Shown in pieces: positions 54,947 through 64,000 of a stretch of 64,000 nucleotides of DNA. Within the stretch, counting starts at the first letter, position 1, and every line of letters starts with the position of its first letter. Both the position numbers and the translations under genes were made by a program. The notes under the pieces are model-generated. The model was not told the origin of the DNA and made no database searches. It saw only the letters and a list, made by a program, of their open reading frames with translations. Source of the stretch: Komagataeibacter xylinus (GTDB taxonomy: Bacteria; Pseudomonadota; Alphaproteobacteria; Acetobacterales; Acetobacteraceae). The DNA is taken from NCBI RefSeq assembly GCF_031081985.1, contig NZ_JARWSK010000005.1, positions 186,001 to 250,000 of the forward strand, written 5' to 3'.

Positions 54947-55519
54947 TTATCCGCCGATCAAAAGCAATCCTGCCCGAATACCATTCTCCAAAATCGCGTC
55001 AGATTCCACACCTGCTCCCAATGCGCGGGCCAGTTGCAGTGTGCCAATCATCAGACCGTAGAGTGCCTGCGCGGTCGCCTGCCGCTCCGCCGGTGTTCCG
55101 GCTGGAAGAGTCCGCGCAATCAACCCGACGAATTTTTCATAACCCGCACGGAAGATCTCGCGCGTTTCTTCGGGATGACGCGCGATCTCCGCCGACAGAG
55201 CCGCCGCGATACAACCGGCACCCGGATTATCGCGGTGCTGCGTGCCGAGATAGCGCCGCAGCCAAATCTCCGGCGAAGCACCATCCCGGAGCGCCTGCAC
55301 GGTAGCGCCTCGGTTATTCTCCTGAACCGCCTGCAAGACCTGCCGGACCAGGTCCTCCTTGGATTTGAAATGCGTGTAGAAGGCACCATTGGTCAGGCCC
55401 GCGTCGGTCATCAGTCCCGCGATCCCCGCCGCCGCCACTCCGTCCTCGCGAAAACGCCGCGCGGCAACGTCAATGATGTGCTGCCGCGCCTCCTCCCTGT
55501 GACCCTTCCGGTACCGCAC
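54947..55519 (-). CDS. TetR-family regulator
   Basis: This 190-residue regulator: HIIDVAARRFREDGVAAAGI then AGLMTDAGLTNGAFYTHFKS and KEDLVRQVL form the TetR helix-turn-helix. The C-terminal TetR_C-like domain contains GCIAAALSAEIARHPEETRE, as in the AcrR/YcdC group with a Cys in a ligand pocket. It stands alone with no divergent partner in the window. The target is unknown. Confidence 0.88.
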   Translation of the reverse strand: MRYRKGHREEARQHIIDVAARRFREDGVAAAGIAGLMTDAGLTNGAFYTHFKSKEDLVRQVLQAVQENNRGATVQALRDGASPEIWLRRYLGTQHRDNPGAGCIAAALSAEIARHPEETREIFRAGYEKFVGLIARTLPAGTPAERQATAQALYGLMIGTLQLARALGAGVESDAILENGIRAGLLLIGG

Positions 55520-55660
55520 GTGCTGTCCCTCCCGCTCTGCATCTCAAAATCTAGGGACACCCCCATTGCATTACAATCGTCATGCTACATTTTGGTCGCA
55601 ATCCGATACCGAGACCCGCATCATGAGCAGAGGCCCACTGCGGAACGGCGAACGCTCGCC

Positions 55661-56287
55661 TTACTGCCTGACAGGCCACGCCTGCATGCCAATTCGTCCG
55701 ATCTCCAGCAGCTTGTCCCGCGAGGCCCCGTCGCGCGCCTGCACAGCCATCCCACGCGCCAGCGAAGCGAAGAAGGCCGCCAGTGCCTCGACATCCGTAT
55801 CCGCCGGCAGGTCACCATCTGCCACACCCTGGTGCAGGCGGTCTGCCATCGCAGTCTCGGACAGTGCGCGCTGCCGGGCCATCAGGTCCCGCAGGCGTGC
55901 CTGGCCGGGCGCGCATTGGGTGCCGGATACCGAAATCATACACCCCGCCGGCAGGTCCTCGCGCGTGAACTCGGTGGCTGCCGCTTCCATCAGGTGCTGG
56001 AACGTCGACTGTGTGTCGACGTTACCATGCAGGATATCGAGGAACCATGCGCCGGTGGCCTTCAGATAGGCGTCGGTCGCCTCCTGGTACAGCAGCTCCT
56101 TGGAACCAAAGGCGTTGTAGAAGCTCGACGGACTGATGCCCATAGCCCCGATCAGGTCGTCGAAGCTGGTGCCCTCATAGCCCCGGTCCCAGAACAGGCG
56201 CATCGCCGCACACAGCGCCTGCGCGCGATCGAAGGATGGCGGTCGGCCGCGGCCACGCCGTTCGCCATCGAGTTTTTTTGGTGTCAT
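55661..56287 (-). CDS. TetR-family regulator divergent from the SDR gene
   Basis: This is a 208-residue regulator from the ATG at 56287 ([20 protein letters not shown]); the frame to 56539 is antisense to the SDR gene. The helix-turn-helix is [20 protein letters not shown] with GSKELLYQ. The rest, [20 protein letters not shown], is typical of TetR proteins of the YxaF/LmrA-AcuR type that control oxidoreductases and respond to electrophiles. A 16-bp palindrome in the shared promoter region is its likely site. Confidence 0.9.
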   Translation of the reverse strand: MTPKKLDGERRGRGRPPSFDRAQALCAAMRLFWDRGYEGTSFDDLIGAMGISPSSFYNAFGSKELLYQEATDAYLKATGAWFLDILHGNVDTQSTFQHLMEAAATEFTREDLPAGCMISVSGTQCAPGQARLRDLMARQRALSETAMADRLHQGVADGDLPADTDVEALAAFFASLARGMAVQARDGASRDKLLEIGRIGMQAWPVRQ

Positions 56288-56337
56288 CGCTCCATAAATC
56301 CTTGAACGCGGAATTACGTCCCTCATATCCCATATCT

Positions 56338-56353
56338 TGGAGCGGTCGCTCCA
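56338..56353. promoter_or_regulatory. TetR-type operator palindrome
   Basis: TGGAGCG-GT-CGCTCCA, 7-base perfect arms, lies between the divergent TetR and SDR genes, 51 bases upstream of the regulator's ATG. TetR proteins bind such short palindromes; this one probably controls both directions. Confidence 0.7.
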
Positions 56354-56432
56354 GATTTTAAGTCCTTGGTTTCCGCAACCCGGACATGAGGATCGCGTGT
56401 CGATCCCGGTCCGAGCAGACAGGTACAGTCCA

Positions 56433-57179
56433 ATGAGCAAGCTTTCAGGAAAAGTCGCGATCGTCACCGGCGCCTCCAAGGGGATCGGTGCCGGGATCGC
56501 CAAGGCGCTGGCAGCCGAAGGTGCTGCCGTGATCGTCAATTACGCCTCCAGCAAGTCGGGGGCGGATGACGTGGTCGCCGCGATCACCGGCGCGGGCGGC
56601 AAGGCCGCGGCGGTCCAGGGCGACGTGTCGCGCAGGGAAGACGCACAGGCCATCGTTGACGCCGCCGTCACGCAGTTCGGACGGCTGGACATCCTGGTCA
56701 ACAATTCCGGCGTCTATGAAATGATGCCTATCGAGGACATAACCGAGGAGCATTTCCACCGACAGTTCAACGTCAACGTGCTGGGCACACTGCTGGCGAC
56801 CCAGGCGGCGGTGCCTCATATGGGCGCGGGCGGCAGCGTCATCAATATCAGTTCGGTCGTCTCACGCATCACGCCCCCCGGCTCGGCGGTCTATAGCGGG
56901 ACAAAGGGCGCCGTGGATGCCATTACCGGCGTGCTGGCGCGCGAGCTTGGGCCGAAGCAGATCCGCGTCAACGCCATCAATCCGGGCCTGATCGAAACGG
57001 AAGGCACCCGCAGCGCCCATATCGTCGGCTCCGACTTCGAACAGGCCATCGTGGCGCAGACACCCCTCGGCCGTACGGGACAGGTGGAGGATATCGCGCT
57101 CATTGCGGTCTTCCTCGCCTCCGACGAGTCCCGCTGGTTGACCGGCGATCATCTGATCGCGTCCGGCGGCCTGCGTTAA
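56433..57179 (+). CDS. Short-chain dehydrogenase/reductase
   Basis: This is a 248-residue classical SDR. The NAD(P)-binding motif is [10 protein letters not shown], with NNSG in [12 protein letters not shown]. The catalytic Ser is in INISSVVS, and Tyr/Lys in [12 protein letters not shown]. The start at 56433 ([20 protein letters not shown]) is the usual one. The absence of a leading basic residue after the second strand leaves NADH/NADPH choice open. Divergent TetR control suggests induction by a toxic ketone, aldehyde or quinone. A strong hairpin follows the stop. Confidence 0.92.
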   Translation: MSKLSGKVAIVTGASKGIGAGIAKALAAEGAAVIVNYASSKSGADDVVAAITGAGGKAAAVQGDVSRREDAQAIVDAAVTQFGRLDILVNNSGVYEMMPIEDITEEHFHRQFNVNVLGTLLATQAAVPHMGAGGSVINISSVVSRITPPGSAVYSGTKGAVDAITGVLARELGPKQIRVNAINPGLIETEGTRSAHIVGSDFEQAIVAQTPLGRTGQVEDIALIAVFLASDESRWLTGDHLIASGGLR

Positions 57180-57189
57180 GGATCCGCCC

Positions 57190-57217
57190 GCGGCCCGATG
57201 CCGCAACATCGGGCCGC
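57190..57217. terminator. Hairpin between SDR and fabF-like genes
   Basis: GCGGCCCGATG-CCGCAA-CATCGGGCCGC is a perfect 11-bp stem between two convergent genes. There is no clear T tract, so it may terminate weakly or protect 3' ends in both directions. Confidence 0.65.
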
Positions 57218-57275
57218 GAAGCATCCCGGCTGCTGAGAAGACTCCGCTTCTGTGGCAAATGGGGAGCTTTCTCCT

Positions 57276-58535
57276 CTAGGAATGCCAGCGCCGAAACATT
57301 ACGGATGCATTGACACCACCAAAACCGAAGCCATTTGAAATGGCATAGTCGAATTGTTCACGACGCGCGTGAGGACCAACGACGTCCAGCCCGTTGGCAA
57401 GAGGATCCGGTTCGGTCAGATTCAGTGTTGGCGGCATAATCTGCTCCCGCAACGCCATTATGGTAAAAATAGCCTCGATCCCACCTGCCGCTCCGAGCAG
57501 ATGCCCCGTCGAGGACTTCGTGGCACTGATGCCAGGTCCGCGACTTCCGGCAAAAACTGCCCTGATGGCCGCCAGTTCGCCCCGATCGCCGACAGGCGTG
57601 GAAGTTGCGTGGGCATTCAGGTGCCCGATTGCTTCCGGGGCAACCCCCGCCTGCTGTAGAGCGATCCTCATGGCGATGGCCGCACCGGCACCGTCTTCCG
57701 GGCCAGATGTAACGTGAAACGCATCAGCGCTGGTGCCATAACCAACAAGCTCCGCTAAGGGCGTCGCACCACGCTCCAATGCATGGTCCAGAGACTCAAC
57801 GACAAGAATCCCGGCTCCCTCACCCATGACGAACCCATCGCGGCCCACATCAAAGGGACGCGACGCAAGCTGAGGCGCATCGTTGTAGCCCGTTGACAGC
57901 GCTCTGGCCGCGCCAAATCCGCCCAGGCTGACCCGGTTTATTGCTGCTTCCGCACCGCCTGCAATGGCTATGTCCGCCTCGCCCGCACGAATCAGCCGGG
58001 CGGCATCGCCGAGCGCCTGGACACTTGCTGCACAGGCAGTTACCGGCGCGCCGATTGGGCCTTTGAAACCATGTTGGATCGAGATCCAGCCGGCCGCAAG
58101 GTTCACCAGGAACGACGGCACCGTGAACGGGGAAAGTCGCCCTGCTCCACGAGTGTCAACAATGCGGACTGCATCGGCAATGGCGCCAAAACCTCCGATG
58201 CCCGATGCGACAACAGTAGCGGTCCGCGCTTTCTGCTGGTCTGTTTCCGGCCACCAGCCGGCTTGGGTTAGTGCTTCATTTGCCGCACCAAGCGCAAACT
58301 GGATGAAACGATCCATTTTCTTTCTGTCTTTTGTCGGGACAACAGTCTCGGCATTGAAGCCACTCCCCTCATCCATTTCCGGGACGATGCCTGCTATCTT
58401 GCAGGCGACATCGGGCGCAAATTCATCAGGAAGAGATCGGATACCCGACACGCCCTGAAGAAGCCGACGCCAGACCACTTCCACGCCACACCCGAGCGGG
58501 GAGACGATACCCATTCCGGTAACGACTATTCGCAT
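57276..58535 (-). CDS. fabF: Beta-ketoacyl-ACP synthase II (FabF-like)
   Basis: This is a 419-residue KAS II-type condensing enzyme. MRIVVTGMGIVSPLG is the family start. The active-site Cys lies in PVTACAASVQALGDAARL, and the two catalytic His in HLNAHATSTPVGD and KSSTGHLLGAAGG. NGFGFGGVNASVMFRRW is the usual C-terminus. It extends acyl-ACP by malonyl-ACP condensation. Being outside a fab cluster and beside a SIS protein and an RND pump, it may serve a specialised lipid or acyl product. A second fabF is expected elsewhere in the genome. Confidence 0.92.
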   Translation of the reverse strand: MRIVVTGMGIVSPLGCGVEVVWRRLLQGVSGIRSLPDEFAPDVACKIAGIVPEMDEGSGFNAETVVPTKDRKKMDRFIQFALGAANEALTQAGWWPETDQQKARTATVVASGIGGFGAIADAVRIVDTRGAGRLSPFTVPSFLVNLAAGWISIQHGFKGPIGAPVTACAASVQALGDAARLIRAGEADIAIAGGAEAAINRVSLGGFGAARALSTGYNDAPQLASRPFDVGRDGFVMGEGAGILVVESLDHALERGATPLAELVGYGTSADAFHVTSGPEDGAGAAIAMRIALQQAGVAPEAIGHLNAHATSTPVGDRGELAAIRAVFAGSRGPGISATKSSTGHLLGAAGGIEAIFTIMALREQIMPPTLNLTEPDPLANGLDVVGPHARREQFDYAISNGFGFGGVNASVMFRRWHS

Positions 58536-58678
58536 ATCAACCTGCTTTCCATTTTATTGCTTTGATGGCATGGACTTCCCGGACGCCCCGATGACCCGCA
58601 ACTGATCGTCTCATTAGGGTCATTCGGTTCTGTGCGTTTTACGCGCGCTCGCAAGGATTGGCGCACGTCACATGCGGC

Positions 58679-59356
58679 CTAATTGTCCGATGCCGTTGCC
58701 GGGCGGGACAAAAAACGTGTTAATTCCCCTAGGCCTGTCGTGTGGATTTGCAACGGCAAGCCGATCCAAGTCGCAGCGGCCTGTGCGCGCGCTTCCAGGT
58801 CCGCGCTCGGCATCTGCGCCAGATAGACAATTCGTTCGAAGTTCCCGAAGATCATCGGCTTTAGATCCGGAAAGCGATCCAAACCGAAATGACGAACGAC
58901 AAACCGGTCGAAATGCCGAACCAGGAAATCGGTAAGATAGAGCGTACCTTCTTCCTGTTCATGCAAAACATCGAACTCTGCGAGGCCGGTGAAAAAAGCG
59001 TAGCAATGCTCGCCCTCAATTCGCTCGACACGCTCCAATCGCAGAACCTCGTCGAGTGCTCCCGCCGTTCCGCAGTCCCCGAACAAACACAGAATTTCAT
59101 CATATTTCTCACGATTTTGGCGAATCTTACGGCGCATTCCATCGGGAATCTTTTGAGGCGTGAGATGCCATTCCGCTGGAAGGCATGTGATGTCCATATG
59201 CGTCCAGCCGTTTGCTCGCACAACGGCAAGAAACTCATGGGCAAGCGCTCCGCAGGCAATCACGAGTGTCCGCTTTTCAGCCCCATCATGAGGACTATTT
59301 CGACGGGGCCCCTGCACAATATCAATATCAGAGACACCCAAGCGCTCTATATTCAT
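58679..59356 (-). CDS. DUF1638 protein
   Basis: This is a 225-residue protein. TLVIACGALAHEFLAVVRAN, ITCLPAEWHLTPQKIPDGMR, YDEILCLFGDCGTAGALDEV and ILPI/LTDFLVRHFDRFV segments match DUF1638, an uncharacterised family with conserved Cys, His and Asp that may bind a metal. Its start overlaps the SIS-domain gene stop by four bases, so they are cotranslated. Family members elsewhere neighbour methyltransferase or cofactor genes; here the link to FabF and an RND pump is unusual. Confidence 0.75.
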   Translation of the reverse strand: MNIERLGVSDIDIVQGPRRNSPHDGAEKRTLVIACGALAHEFLAVVRANGWTHMDITCLPAEWHLTPQKIPDGMRRKIRQNREKYDEILCLFGDCGTAGALDEVLRLERVERIEGEHCYAFFTGLAEFDVLHEQEEGTLYLTDFLVRHFDRFVVRHFGLDRFPDLKPMIFGNFERIVYLAQMPSADLEARAQAAATWIGLPLQIHTTGLGELTRFLSRPATASDN

Positions 59357-60003
59357 TGATTTCTACCTTCACGAAGGGGCCCCTGGCCACATTGTCCCAC
59401 CGCCATGTCAGGATACTCGCGTGCCTTGATCCCGAGATAGCCACCGTGGTGACGCAAACCGTAGTCTGTCTGCGTAATTCCCTTTTTTTCCATCAGAACA
59501 AGGGCTAGCGCGTCGCTAATGGACGACATGACTGCGATGCTTGCCGTCGGCGTGAGACCCAGTCGACACGGCTCAGCGATGTCTCCCATATCAATGATTA
59601 GCGAACTCATGGCCCGCAACTCGGAATCGGCATGGGACGTCACGCCGATGACAGGTCCGCAGCCGAGACGTCGCCCATGCCGCACCAACTCCAGAACTTC
59701 CCGCGTTTTCCCGCTCGTGGAAAACGCCACAATGCAATCGTTAACTTCGAGAACGCCGAGATCCCCGTGGGCTGCCTCACCAGGATGCAGAAACACGGCG
59801 GGAGTTCCGGTCGAACATAAGGTGGCTGCAAACTTACGCGCAACGAAGCCGGCTTTTCCCATTCCGGTCGTAACGACCTTTCCTTTGCACTCAGATAGCA
59901 GAAGGAGTGCTGCATCAAAGGTGGCGTCCAGTTCGACCGCGGCGATCGCCTCCGCCTCGGCCCGGAGTATGGCATTACCCCGAGCGACCGTTATACTTTT
60001 CAT
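59353..60003 (-). CDS. SIS-domain sugar-phosphate isomerase-like protein
   Basis: This 216-residue SIS-domain protein has KVVTTGMGKAGFVARKFAAT, FLHPGEAAHGDLGVLEVNDC, AFSTSGKTREVLELV and VIGVTSHADSELRAMSSLII. This is the core of the KdsD/KpsF/GutQ arabinose-5-phosphate isomerase group. The two CBS domains of those enzymes (~325 aa) are absent, giving a short version, which can be active or may use another sugar phosphate. The active-site His (LRHHGGYLG region) is present. It heads a pair with the DUF1638 gene. Confidence 0.85.
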   Translation of the reverse strand: MKSITVARGNAILRAEAEAIAAVELDATFDAALLLLSECKGKVVTTGMGKAGFVARKFAATLCSTGTPAVFLHPGEAAHGDLGVLEVNDCIVAFSTSGKTREVLELVRHGRRLGCGPVIGVTSHADSELRAMSSLIIDMGDIAEPCRLGLTPTASIAVMSSISDALALVLMEKKGITQTDYGLRHHGGYLGIKAREYPDMAVGQCGQGPLREGRNQ

Positions 60004-60157
60004 GATGACAATTCCTGATGAAAGACACTATCGCCGACTGCGGGATTGTACTTCCGGAGACTGGAGGGCCTGGCGGTCGGCCAATCCGGTAACTGCGCAG
60101 TCGTGAAATGCCCAGATGCCGGGGTTTTTCTCAGCTCTTCTGGCGCAAACGCCACGG

Positions 60158-63100
60158 TCATTCGGGTCTTGCTCCAGTGAAATCCTCTGCGACGAGTGGC
60201 TCGCTAGGATCGACATCTTTTGCGGGAGTGATGCGGTACCAAATCGCATAGAGTGCCGGCAGGAACATCAGGATCAACCCGGTACCGGCTGCGGTTCCCC
60301 CGATTAGCGTATAGGCGAGCGAGCCCCAGAATACTGATTCGGTCAGTGGAATGAAGGCTAGAACGGCAGCCATGGCAGTCAGAATGACGGGGCGCGCTCG
60401 TTGCACTGTCGCCTCTACGACGGCATGGAAAGGGTCGAGGCCGGCCTCCTGATTGACCTTGATCTGGCCGATCAGGATCAGCGTATTGCGCATCAGGATG
60501 CCCGCAAGCCCGATTAGACCCAGGATCGCATTGAATCCAAATGGCTGATTAAAGATCAACAGAGTCGGTACGGTCCCGACGAGCCCAAGCGGCGCCGTCA
60601 GAAACACCATGAACATGGCCGAAATTGATCTTGTCTCAAACACCAGTACAATGAGGGTCAGGAGAATCATGACCGGGAAAATGGGCACCAGTGCGTTGTT
60701 GGCCTTGGCGGATTCCTCCGCGTTGCCGCCGATCTCGATACGATAGCCGGGCGGTAGTGCTGACCTTACATTTACCAGCGCCTGATCGATTTCCGCCGTG
60801 ACCTGGGGCGGCTGCAGGCCTTCGTCGATATCTGACTGCAAGGTTATCGTTGGAATTCGATCCCGCCGACGCAGGACGGGATCTTCGGCGCGGTTCTCAA
60901 TATGACCGATCTGGCTCAGCGGTATGAGCTGGCCCGTCCGGTTGCTGATTGTCATGCCAATGAGCTTCGCCGGATCAAGGCGGTCGTGGCCAGCGCTACG
61001 AACCACAAGATCCACGGTCCGGACATCCTCACGGATCTGCGTGACCGGCACGCCCAGCAACAGGAATTGGATCTGTTCCGATACCTCCTCCGGCGTCAGG
61101 CCGATCAATTGCAGCCGCGCCTGATCGAGCACGAAATGCGTCGTCGGGGCGCGCTCGCCCCAGTCGGAGTTGACCTGCCGCGTATGGGGATTCTGTCGCA
61201 TGATCGCGTCGACCTGAGCAGCGATCTCCCTAAGCTTATCAGCCTCCGGTCCCATGACGCGGAACATGACCGGAAAATGCGTGTAAGGGCCGAAAACAAA
61301 TTGCGTTACGCGAACCCGAGCCTCGGGCGCCAGACCATCTGCGACAGCGCGGCGCATGCGATCCCGCAAGATGTCACGCGCCTTGGAACTCGGCGTTAAA
61401 ACTACCAATTTTGCGAACGAGGGATCAGGTAATTCGGGGTTATAGGCGAAGAAAAAGCGCGGCGCCCCCGCTCCGATATAGCTCGTAGCAATCTTCGCTT
61501 CGGGCTGCTTCTTTAACCATGCTTCGACACGCGTGGTGGTCTGCATAGTGGCTTCTATGCTTGTACCCTCCGGCATCTGAACCTCGACGAGCAGCTCCGG
61601 CCGATCGGAACTGGGGAAGAACTGCTGCCTGACGGAGCCCATGCCGATAAAGGACAGGACGAAGAGAGCAAGCACGGCGCTTGCGACGAGGAATTTACGT
61701 CGAACGACCCAGACTACCAGGCGACGGAACCGCCGGTAGTTCGGGGTCGCGTAAATATGCTCGTAGGCTCCATCGATCTTCTTGATCTCCGGCAGAAGCT
61801 TGACGCCGAGATATGGCGTAAACACGACAGCGACGAACCACGACGTCAGCAGCGCATAGCCAACGATCCAGAAGATATTGCCCGCATATTCTCCGGCACT
61901 CGACTGAGCGAAGCCGACGGGTGTGAACCCGATGATCGTGACCAGGGTGCCAGCCAGCATAGGTGCGGCCGTGTGGCTCCAGGCATAGGCTGCAGCCTTG
62001 GTGCGTTCGTACCCTTCTTCCAGCTTTACGACCATCATCTCGATGGCGATGATGGCGTCATCAACCAGCAAGCCGAGCGAGATGATCAGCGCGCCCAGCG
62101 TGATACGATCCAGCGCGCGGCCCGTTACCAGCATGATAACCATGACAATCGAGAGCGTCAGCGGTACGGCCGCAGCGACAACGATCCCGACGCGCCAGCC
62201 CAGACTGAGCAGGCTGACGACCATGACGACACCGAGAGCGACGAAGAATTTCAGCATGAATTCGCCGACGGCGGCATGAATGATGCCGGCCTGATCGACG
62301 ATTTTCGTGAGCGTAACGCCGATGGGAAGTCCCGCGCCTAGCGTTTTCTCTGCCGTTGCGAGGGATTGACCGAGTTTCAACCCGTTCCAATGATCCTGCA
62401 TGACCACGTTCAGGATCAAGGTCTGATCGCCGCCATGCCTGACCAGATAGGTCGGCGGATCTTCATAGCCTCGCTCCACTGTGGCGATATCGGAGATCCT
62501 GAGCGTCCGGCCCTGCGCCGCGATGGGCGTGTCGCGAATTTTCTGCAGGTCGTCCAGCGCCCCATCGAGACGTACAAAAACCTGTGGACCACGTGTATCG
62601 ATCGAACCAGCGGGCGTGACCGCATTTTGCCGTTGCAGCGCGGCGAAAACATCCTGCGCGCTGATCCCAAGCGTAACGAGCTTAGCGTTTGAGAAATTGA
62701 CGAATATCTGTTCCGGCCGCTCGCCCACTATATCGACTTTGCGCACACCGGGCACATGCAGAAGCCGCTCGCGCACCGTCTCCGCCTGACGAACCAGCAG
62801 CCGCTCAGGCAGACCGTGTCCATCCAGCGCGTAGACCGCGAAATCGATATCCGAATATTCGTCGTTGACGAATGGACCCTGCACACCCTTCGGCAGAAGC
62901 GGCATCGTATCGTACAGCTTTTTCCGGGTCTGATAGAATTGCTCGGGAACCAGGCGGGGCGGTGTATTGTCCTTGACGGTGATCATCATCAGCGCCAGCC
63001 CAGGACGGGTGAGTGTCTCGACCCGATCGTAGTACTGAAGCTCCTGCACTCGCTTTTCGAGCGGATCAGCCACCAGATCCTGCATTTCCTGCGCAGTAGC

Positions 63101-63268
63101 ACCCGGCCACACCGCGGTCGCCGTCAAGGTCTTGACGGTAAAAGTCGGGTCTTCTGCCCGCCCCAGGCTGAAAAAGGCGTAGGCTCCCGACAGCGAAAGC
63201 GCGACGATCAAAAACAGCGTGATTCCGCGCTCGCGAACAGCGAGGGCGGAGAGGTTGAATCCGCTCAT
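60158..63268 (-). CDS. RND efflux pump, inner-membrane subunit
   Basis: This is a 1036-residue resistance-nodulation-division transporter with two large periplasmic loops between TM1-2 and TM7-8. The N-terminus is GITLFLIVALSLSGAYAFFS, with GVQGPFVNDEYSDIDFAVYA in the porter domain. TM4 carries SLGLLVDDAIIAIEMM with the Asp pair of the proton relay (VDDAII), and TM10 the Lys/Thr region. The C-terminal half repeats the fold (LILIGQIKVNQEAGLDPFHA; MFLPALYAIWYRI). It belongs to the HAE1-like branch rather than the heavy-metal CusA branch. It overlaps the membrane-fusion gene by four bases. No outer-membrane channel gene is in the window. Confidence 0.93.
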   Translation of the reverse strand: MSGFNLSALAVRERGITLFLIVALSLSGAYAFFSLGRAEDPTFTVKTLTATAVWPGATAQEMQDLVADPLEKRVQELQYYDRVETLTRPGLALMMITVKDNTPPRLVPEQFYQTRKKLYDTMPLLPKGVQGPFVNDEYSDIDFAVYALDGHGLPERLLVRQAETVRERLLHVPGVRKVDIVGERPEQIFVNFSNAKLVTLGISAQDVFAALQRQNAVTPAGSIDTRGPQVFVRLDGALDDLQKIRDTPIAAQGRTLRISDIATVERGYEDPPTYLVRHGGDQTLILNVVMQDHWNGLKLGQSLATAEKTLGAGLPIGVTLTKIVDQAGIIHAAVGEFMLKFFVALGVVMVVSLLSLGWRVGIVVAAAVPLTLSIVMVIMLVTGRALDRITLGALIISLGLLVDDAIIAIEMMVVKLEEGYERTKAAAYAWSHTAAPMLAGTLVTIIGFTPVGFAQSSAGEYAGNIFWIVGYALLTSWFVAVVFTPYLGVKLLPEIKKIDGAYEHIYATPNYRRFRRLVVWVVRRKFLVASAVLALFVLSFIGMGSVRQQFFPSSDRPELLVEVQMPEGTSIEATMQTTTRVEAWLKKQPEAKIATSYIGAGAPRFFFAYNPELPDPSFAKLVVLTPSSKARDILRDRMRRAVADGLAPEARVRVTQFVFGPYTHFPVMFRVMGPEADKLREIAAQVDAIMRQNPHTRQVNSDWGERAPTTHFVLDQARLQLIGLTPEEVSEQIQFLLLGVPVTQIREDVRTVDLVVRSAGHDRLDPAKLIGMTISNRTGQLIPLSQIGHIENRAEDPVLRRRDRIPTITLQSDIDEGLQPPQVTAEIDQALVNVRSALPPGYRIEIGGNAEESAKANNALVPIFPVMILLTLIVLVFETRSISAMFMVFLTAPLGLVGTVPTLLIFNQPFGFNAILGLIGLAGILMRNTLILIGQIKVNQEAGLDPFHAVVEATVQRARPVILTAMAAVLAFIPLTESVFWGSLAYTLIGGTAAGTGLILMFLPALYAIWYRITPAKDVDPSEPLVAEDFTGARPE

Positions 63269-64000
63269 TGCATCGCGACCTTTTCCGAAGCGATCCGGAC
63301 ATGTTCTCCCGCATGCAGATAGTGGCCTCCAGTCGCCACGATCAGCGCACCCGGACGGAGAGCGGCGCTTGGGATAATCCTGGCCGTCTCTTCTTCGATG
63401 CTTGCAATCGTCACCGAACTGAACGCGACGGTCGATGACTTGGCATCAACGACCCAGATGCCCGGCCCTTTGCCCTCGTCGGCAACGGCACCCAGCGGAA
63501 CCTGAAGCGCGGGCTGCTCAGTCGCCTCCTCCGGAAGGCGAACACTCACAGTTGTCCCCAACGGTGCGCTTGCGCCCGGCCCCTCCATGACGTAGCGCGC
63601 CTCGAACGTGCGTGTGCGCGTATCCGCCGCGTCGGAAAGCTGCCGCAGGCGGGCCGGCACGCGTGTACCACCATCATACAAAGCCGCTTCCGCCGACGAA
63701 TGCAGGGCCGGACGCACGCCTTCCGGGAGGTTGACGGTCGCCTCGCGCGGCCCGGCATGAGCCACCACAATCACGGTCTGTCCAGCGGATACGACGTGTC
63801 CGGGCTCCGCAAGGGTCTGGACAACAACGCCATCCGCATCGGCCCGAAGAAGGGAATAGTCGTCCTGATTTCGCGCAATCTTTTCTTGTGCAATCGCCGC
63901 ATCCAGCTGCGCACGAATGCTATCGGCCGTTGCCTTCACCTGGTCATAGGTCGACGCCGCCACGGCACCGGTCGCAACAAGACCACGATAGCGACGCTCA
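63265..64000 (-). CDS. RND membrane-fusion protein (runs off right edge)
   Basis: The reading frame is open to the window edge; the visible part (~245 residues) includes YDQVKATADSIRAQLDAAIA, a coiled-coil hairpin. Then come the lipoyl-like DADGVVVQTLAEPGHVVSAG and the beta-barrel GTTVSVRLPEEATEQPALQV with PLGAV. These are the periplasmic adaptor domains of the HlyD/AcrA type. It joins the downstream pump to an outer-membrane channel. The signal peptide and first domain lie beyond 64000. The stop overlaps the pump ATG. Confidence 0.9.
   Translation of the reverse strand, partial: ERRYRGLVATGAVAASTYDQVKATADSIRAQLDAAIAQEKIARNQDDYSLLRADADGVVVQTLAEPGHVVSAGQTVIVVAHAGPREATVNLPEGVRPALHSSAEAALYDGGTRVPARLRQLSDAADTRTRTFEARYVMEGPGASAPLGTTVSVRLPEEATEQPALQVPLGAVADEGKGPGIWVVDAKSSTVAFSSVTIASIEEETARIIPSAALRPGALIVATGGHYLHAGEHVRIASEKVAMQ

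Noticed and set aside
57190-57217. The fabF/SDR hairpin as a riboswitch
   Set aside because: It is a simple perfect stem between convergent 3' ends with no conserved aptamer elements.

Overview
The window looks like accessory DNA, plasmid or genomic island, from an acetic acid bacterium (Acetobacteraceae). The pointers are high-GC coding sequence, a TraG/CopG pair of the alphaproteobacterial Trb type, a ParB of the kind carried by Acetobacteraceae plasmids, an RcnB-family protein and a dense mix of insertion sequences (IS5/IS427, IS630, IS1380, ISL3, IS1182). This assignment rests on recognising families by eye; no search was run.

Left part (1-5.3 kb): a partial HD-domain gene, a ccdAB toxin-antitoxin pair, and the start of a conjugation (tra/trb) module. 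traG carries two in-frame nonsense codons, and the module is broken off by an IS630 remnant that is itself cut by an IS5/IS427-type element.

Middle part (5.3-37 kb): a series of cargo blocks. Several block ends carry the same sequence: the 3' end of an initiator-type tRNA plus its terminator hairpin, joined to the last ~30 codons of a large serine recombinase. The blocks hold (i) a type I restriction-modification operon (HigA-like regulator, hsdM, hsdS, an Abi-like gene, a 47-codon small ORF, hsdR); (ii) a MerR-controlled redox/hydrolase group between ~168-bp direct repeats, vapBC, a small tyrosine recombinase and a ParB fragment; (iii) a possible graspetide operon (short precursor, ATP-grasp ligase, membrane protein) and a Ser/Thr kinase-TPR protein; (iv) a 1761-residue GHKL-ATPase/DUF3883 protein beside a restriction-endonuclease-like protein; and (v) a Xre-RES toxin-antitoxin pair. 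Blocks i, iii and iv read as defence or competition islands collected at one tRNA attachment site.

Right part (37-64 kb): stress and metal functions. A phospholipase-C-like phosphoesterase is followed by an IS1380 element, a copper P-type ATPase, a ParDE-like pair, an ars operon (arsR-arsC-arsB-arsH-arsO), an RcnB-like protein, an MFS transporter cleanly interrupted by an ISL3 element, an IS1182 element, a multicopper oxidase, two TetR regulators with an SDR oxidoreductase, and a co-oriented cluster of membrane-fusion protein, RND pump, SIS-domain protein, DUF1638 protein and FabF-like ketosynthase that runs off the right edge.

Most of the IS elements have readable ends and target duplications, and these are given per element. 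No complete tRNA or rRNA gene, replication initiator or CRISPR array was seen.
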